The position numbers and the translations under genes are program-made. DNA of 38,190 nt from an uncultured Lachnospiraceae bacterium (GTDB taxonomy: Bacteria; Bacillota; Clostridia; Lachnospirales; Lachnospiraceae): positions 1 to 38,190 of the forward strand of contig CAMQTN010000026.1 of NCBI GenBank assembly GCA_947037115.1, read 5' to 3'. Each line of letters starts with the position of its first letter. Position 1 is the first letter of the stretch. Under the pieces are notes generated by a model, which saw only the letters and a list, made by a program, of their open reading frames with translations, had not been told where the DNA came from and searched no databases. This document shows positions 35,964 to 38,190 of the stretch, in pieces.

Positions 35964-37010
35964 ATGACAGACAGACAAAAAAATATACTGGTTCTTTCTG
36001 TAACATTCGTTATTTTAATAGCCATATTTACGGTTGTACTTCTGAGCGGGCGTATCCCCATGAACGATGATTTCACTGTGGGAAACTCGCCGGGTAACCT
36101 GAACAACGGCGGGTATTTTTGTGAGACGGAAGAGAAAATATATTTTGCAAACGCCTACGACAATTTCGCGCTCTATTCCATGAATCCGGACGAGACAGAC
36201 CTGCAAAAGCTCAACAACGGCGCCGTCTCCTCCATCAACGCCGCCGGGAAATATCTCTACTATGCCCAGGTCAGCAATGATTCCAGCGATAGCGGAGGCA
36301 TCGGCAGCGCCATTCGTATGGCAGGCATCTACCGGAGTAACCTCAAAGGAAAATCTGTCGTCGGTCTGGACCGCTGTGACATCGTCAGCATGCAGTTGTG
36401 CGGCAATTACCTCTACTACGAAAAATATGATAAACAGATCGGTACTTCTCTGGATAAGATACGAATCGACAAAAAAGACCAGCAGACCGTGGCGGAAGCG
36501 ATTATCAATCCAAACTGCTTCGTGGACGGCCGGATTTATTACAACGGCGCGGCAGAGGATCACTATCTCTACGCTCTGGACGTTTCCACGGACAGGGCAT
36601 CCGTAGTCTGGCAGGGAAATATCTGGAATCCCATCGTCCAGAACGGTTATGTGTACTATATGGACGTTGCGGAGAACTATCGTCTGTGCCGCTACAGTCT
36701 CGCAAACAATGTGGTGGAAGTTCTGACCAACGACCGGATTGACATGTTTAACGTCTATGACAATTATATCTACTATCAGGTCAGCTCCGCCGACTCGCCT
36801 GCTCTCAAACGGATGCTGATCGACGGAACCTATCAGGAGACTGTCCGCGAAGGTGTGTACCAGAACATTAACATTACCTCCCAGTATGTATACTTTAACG
36901 CTTTCAATGAGAGCACGCCTGTCTATAAGACCTCTACCTACGGCCCCATCAATGTGACCACCTTTGACGCCGCAAGGGAAGCGGCTCTCGCGAATACGGA
37001 TACGAAATAA
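35964..37010 (+). CDS. Membrane-anchored DUF5050-like beta-propeller protein
   Basis: This 348-residue protein has one N-terminal membrane segment (about residues 7-27, VLSVTFVILIAIFTVVLL), with the rest outside the cell. The body is made of repeated propeller-like strands of the form G-x-YLYY or YVYYMD followed by a polar turn and LYR/LYSMN (IYFANAYDNFALYSMN, YVYYMDVAENYRLCRYS, IYYQVSSADSPALKRM). This fits the DUF5050 / YWTD-like propeller family common in Clostridia. I start at 35964, where GGAGG lies eight bases upstream; the in-frame ATG at 35934 is only ten bases after the -10 element and has no ribosome site. Function unknown, possibly protein or wall binding. Confidence 0.85.
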   Translation: MTDRQKNILVLSVTFVILIAIFTVVLLSGRIPMNDDFTVGNSPGNLNNGGYFCETEEKIYFANAYDNFALYSMNPDETDLQKLNNGAVSSINAAGKYLYYAQVSNDSSDSGGIGSAIRMAGIYRSNLKGKSVVGLDRCDIVSMQLCGNYLYYEKYDKQIGTSLDKIRIDKKDQQTVAEAIINPNCFVDGRIYYNGAAEDHYLYALDVSTDRASVVWQGNIWNPIVQNGYVYYMDVAENYRLCRYSLANNVVEVLTNDRIDMFNVYDNYIYYQVSSADSPALKRMLIDGTYQETVREGVYQNINITSQYVYFNAFNESTPVYKTSTYGPINVTTFDAAREAALANTDTK

Positions 37011-37087
37011 CAGGATGCGGTATCAGAGGCTTTTCCTTCATGCCCACGGATAAGGTCAATGATATACGTATCGCAATTCTGATGCCT

Positions 37088-37160
37088 AGACAGGGTACAT
37101 ATCTACGTCACCACGCTCCCGCTCCGTTCCAAGGGGCTTCTTTAGATATGTACCCTGTCT
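37088..37160. repeat. Perfect 18-bp inverted repeat with 37-base loop
   Basis: AGACAGGGTACATATCTA (37088-37105) is matched exactly by its reverse complement at 37143-37160. No T-run follows, so it is not a simple terminator. It lies where the chromosomal genes end and the element debris begins, and could be a REP-like or transposon-end sequence. Confidence 0.7.
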
Positions 37161-37233
37161 GGTCTCTTAGAATCCATATAATACTGCCTATGTCACTTAA
37201 ACAGGCTCTTGTAACATGCAAATTCAAAGTTTC

Positions 37234-37335
37234 TCATTCATCCATATATGCTTGTTTGATATCATCATATACTTTACATTCATTCTCTAGCATTTTTTCT
37301 ATTATCCTTTGTTCTAATTCCTCATCGTTTTCCAT
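37234..37335 (-). CDS. Possible small hypothetical protein
   Basis: An ATG frame of 33 residues, acidic and helical (ENDEELEQRIIEKMLENE), overlaps the end of the TnpW-like remnant by 14 bases. It has no ribosome site of its own and could only be made by coupling. I do not recognise it, and it may be noise. Confidence 0.25.
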   Translation of the reverse strand: MENDEELEQRIIEKMLENECKVYDDIKQAYMDE

Positions 37336-37512
37336 GCGAACAAGGTTCGCATTGCGCTAAGTCATGGAGAATGACACGCTTTAGCTTGTCCTTTAGCTTT
37401 GGGTACTGGCAGCAGAAAAATGTATCTCGACTAAGTAGGTTGTCTTATCAATCTTCTTTTGCAAACAGGGCGTTAATCGCCCTATGATGCTGGTCTGAAT
37501 GTTATCGCTCAT
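37322..37512 (-). pseudogene. Frameshifted TnpW-like transposon gene
   Basis: A start ATG at 37512, with AGGAGG just upstream, opens a frame with KKIDKTTYLVEIHFSAASTQ, then stops at 37393. One base lost near 37400 breaks it: in the next frame it continues as KLKDKLKRVILHDLAQCEP and ends at 37322. Together these give the short pattern IGxTTYxVxVHFS...KDKxKRxIL that I associate with TnpW, a small protein of Tn1549/CTn-type elements. Its function is unknown. The break could be real decay or a sequencing error. Confidence 0.6.
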
Positions 37513-37530
37513 GTTCCTCCTTTTGGACGC

Positions 37531-37570
37531 AAAAAAGACGCATGATTTACAATTTACTGTTCCATGCGCC
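37531..37570 (-). terminator. Terminator after the right-end ORF
   Basis: GGCGCATG and CATGCGTC pair (8 bp, one wobble; 37563-37570 with 37537-37544) and are followed on the minus strand by six T. It ends transcription of the gene running in from the right edge. Confidence 0.7.
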
Positions 37571-37608
37571 TTTACGCTGTTATTCCACTTTTTAATCAGT
37601 CTGAATAC

Positions 37609-38190
37609 TTATGCAAATTGCATAAGTTCTTCTTCAATCTCCTTCGCATCGTCCATTGTCAAATCTGGATAGCAAACTGGAATTTCCTCAACTGTCAATT
37701 TCCCCATTTTTAACATATGTTTAGCGTTTTCCATTAATGTTTCCCTTTTAATATCTTTCGTATAAGTCTTCATAATCTGCTCATCATCAAATAAACTCAT
37801 CATAATTGTTACTACCTCCACTTCTTTGTTACTTAGATACTGTTTTAAGATGTTCTTATCCTTGCAAATACGGATTGTTTCTGTAACCGCCTGTTTCGGC
37901 GTTATCTTCTCGCCATTCTGCAAAAGGCTCTGCATACGCTCCTTTAATTCGAGATACTTCAATAAGCTGTCCTTATGCTCTTTATCGTATTTCATTTTTG
38001 CAAGTCCTTTGAGTGACCGGCTCTCCTTATAGGCAGCTTGGGTCGGCGCATACAGGGCATACATTTTTGACAGTTCCTTTAATCGGTTTAGTTTCTGCCC
38101 CTTTGAAAGATGTACCGTTTCCAACTGTTGGTATCTCTGCCGTTCCAGTTCTTTTGCTTTATACTTTTCCCGAGAGGCCAGCTTCAAATA
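37609..38190 (-). CDS. Partial ORF: relaxase-like C-terminal region joined to Rpn-like tail
   Basis: The frame is open at the window edge, so the true start lies outside; about 193 codons are visible. The first part (about 37894-38190) is charged and helical, with LKELSKMYALYAPTQAAYK, KMKYDKEHKDSLLKYLE and LLQNGEKITPKQ. This resembles the C-terminal region of MobA/MobL-type relaxases of conjugative elements. The last part (about 37609-37893), with TIRICKDKNILKQYLSNKEV and a tail ending DLTMDDAKEIEEEL, resembles instead the C-terminal end of Rpn-family (PD-(D/E)XK) nucleases. The two do not normally belong together. A terminator follows. Confidence 0.55.
   Translation of the reverse strand, partial: YLKLASREKYKAKELERQRYQQLETVHLSKGQKLNRLKELSKMYALYAPTQAAYKESRSLKGLAKMKYDKEHKDSLLKYLELKERMQSLLQNGEKITPKQAVTETIRICKDKNILKQYLSNKEVEVVTIMMSLFDDEQIMKTYTKDIKRETLMENAKHMLKMGKLTVEEIPVCYPDLTMDDAKEIEEELMQFA

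Noticed and set aside
37040..37360. 106-codon plus-strand frame across the right-end inverted repeat
   Set aside because: It runs through the inverted repeat and antisense to the element remnants, with no ribosome site.

Overview
The window looks like chromosome of a Clostridia species, most likely a Lachnospiraceae gut bacterium. Supporting this are a pyruvate phosphate dikinase, a YkpA/YbiT-type ABC-F protein, a DUF5050-like propeller protein, a DUF6033-like protein, strong Gram-positive GGAGG ribosome sites and sigma-A promoters, and lipoproteins with canonical lipoboxes. The central 34 kb is ordinary, fairly GC-rich chromosome. Both ends are AT-richer and look like accessory DNA.

Left end (1-3557): a broken or frameshifted gene for an uncharacterised membrane protein, with a perfect sigma-A promoter. 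It lies between two diverged direct repeats that share a hairpin, next to a 930-base gene-free stretch of degenerate polypurine repeats. From 3558 to 7172 on the minus strand come ppdK and a membrane-anchored glycerophosphodiester phosphodiesterase.

7300-16064 (minus): a probable import operon. It encodes a small lipoprotein, two tandem solute-binding lipoproteins that each carry an unusual N-terminal propeller-like region, two MalF/MalG-type permeases and a HlyD-type membrane-fusion protein. No ATPase gene is present. From 16286 to 21797 (minus) two overlapping hybrid histidine kinases are followed by a good terminator. Divergent to them (22035-24059, plus) is an OmpR-type regulator/sensor kinase pair, preceded by a large nested palindrome.

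24178-28683: a DUF6033-like protein (minus), then a plus-strand run of ABC-F protein, PHP phosphoesterase and HAD phosphatase. From 28680 to 35776 (minus) six closely spaced genes read as one operon from a promoter near 35900: pheA, a DUF815-type ATPase, ppx, ppk, maf and a small acidic protein. This joins phenylalanine synthesis with polyphosphate turnover. Its promoter overlaps that of the divergent DUF5050-like gene (35964-37010).

Right end (37011-38190): debris of a conjugative or mobilisable element. It contains a perfect 18-bp inverted repeat, a frameshifted TnpW-like gene, and the end of an ORF that looks like a relaxase C-terminal region joined to the tail of an Rpn-family protein. 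No tRNA, rRNA, CRISPR array or complete insertion sequence was seen. All family names come from recognising motifs by eye, with no database search.
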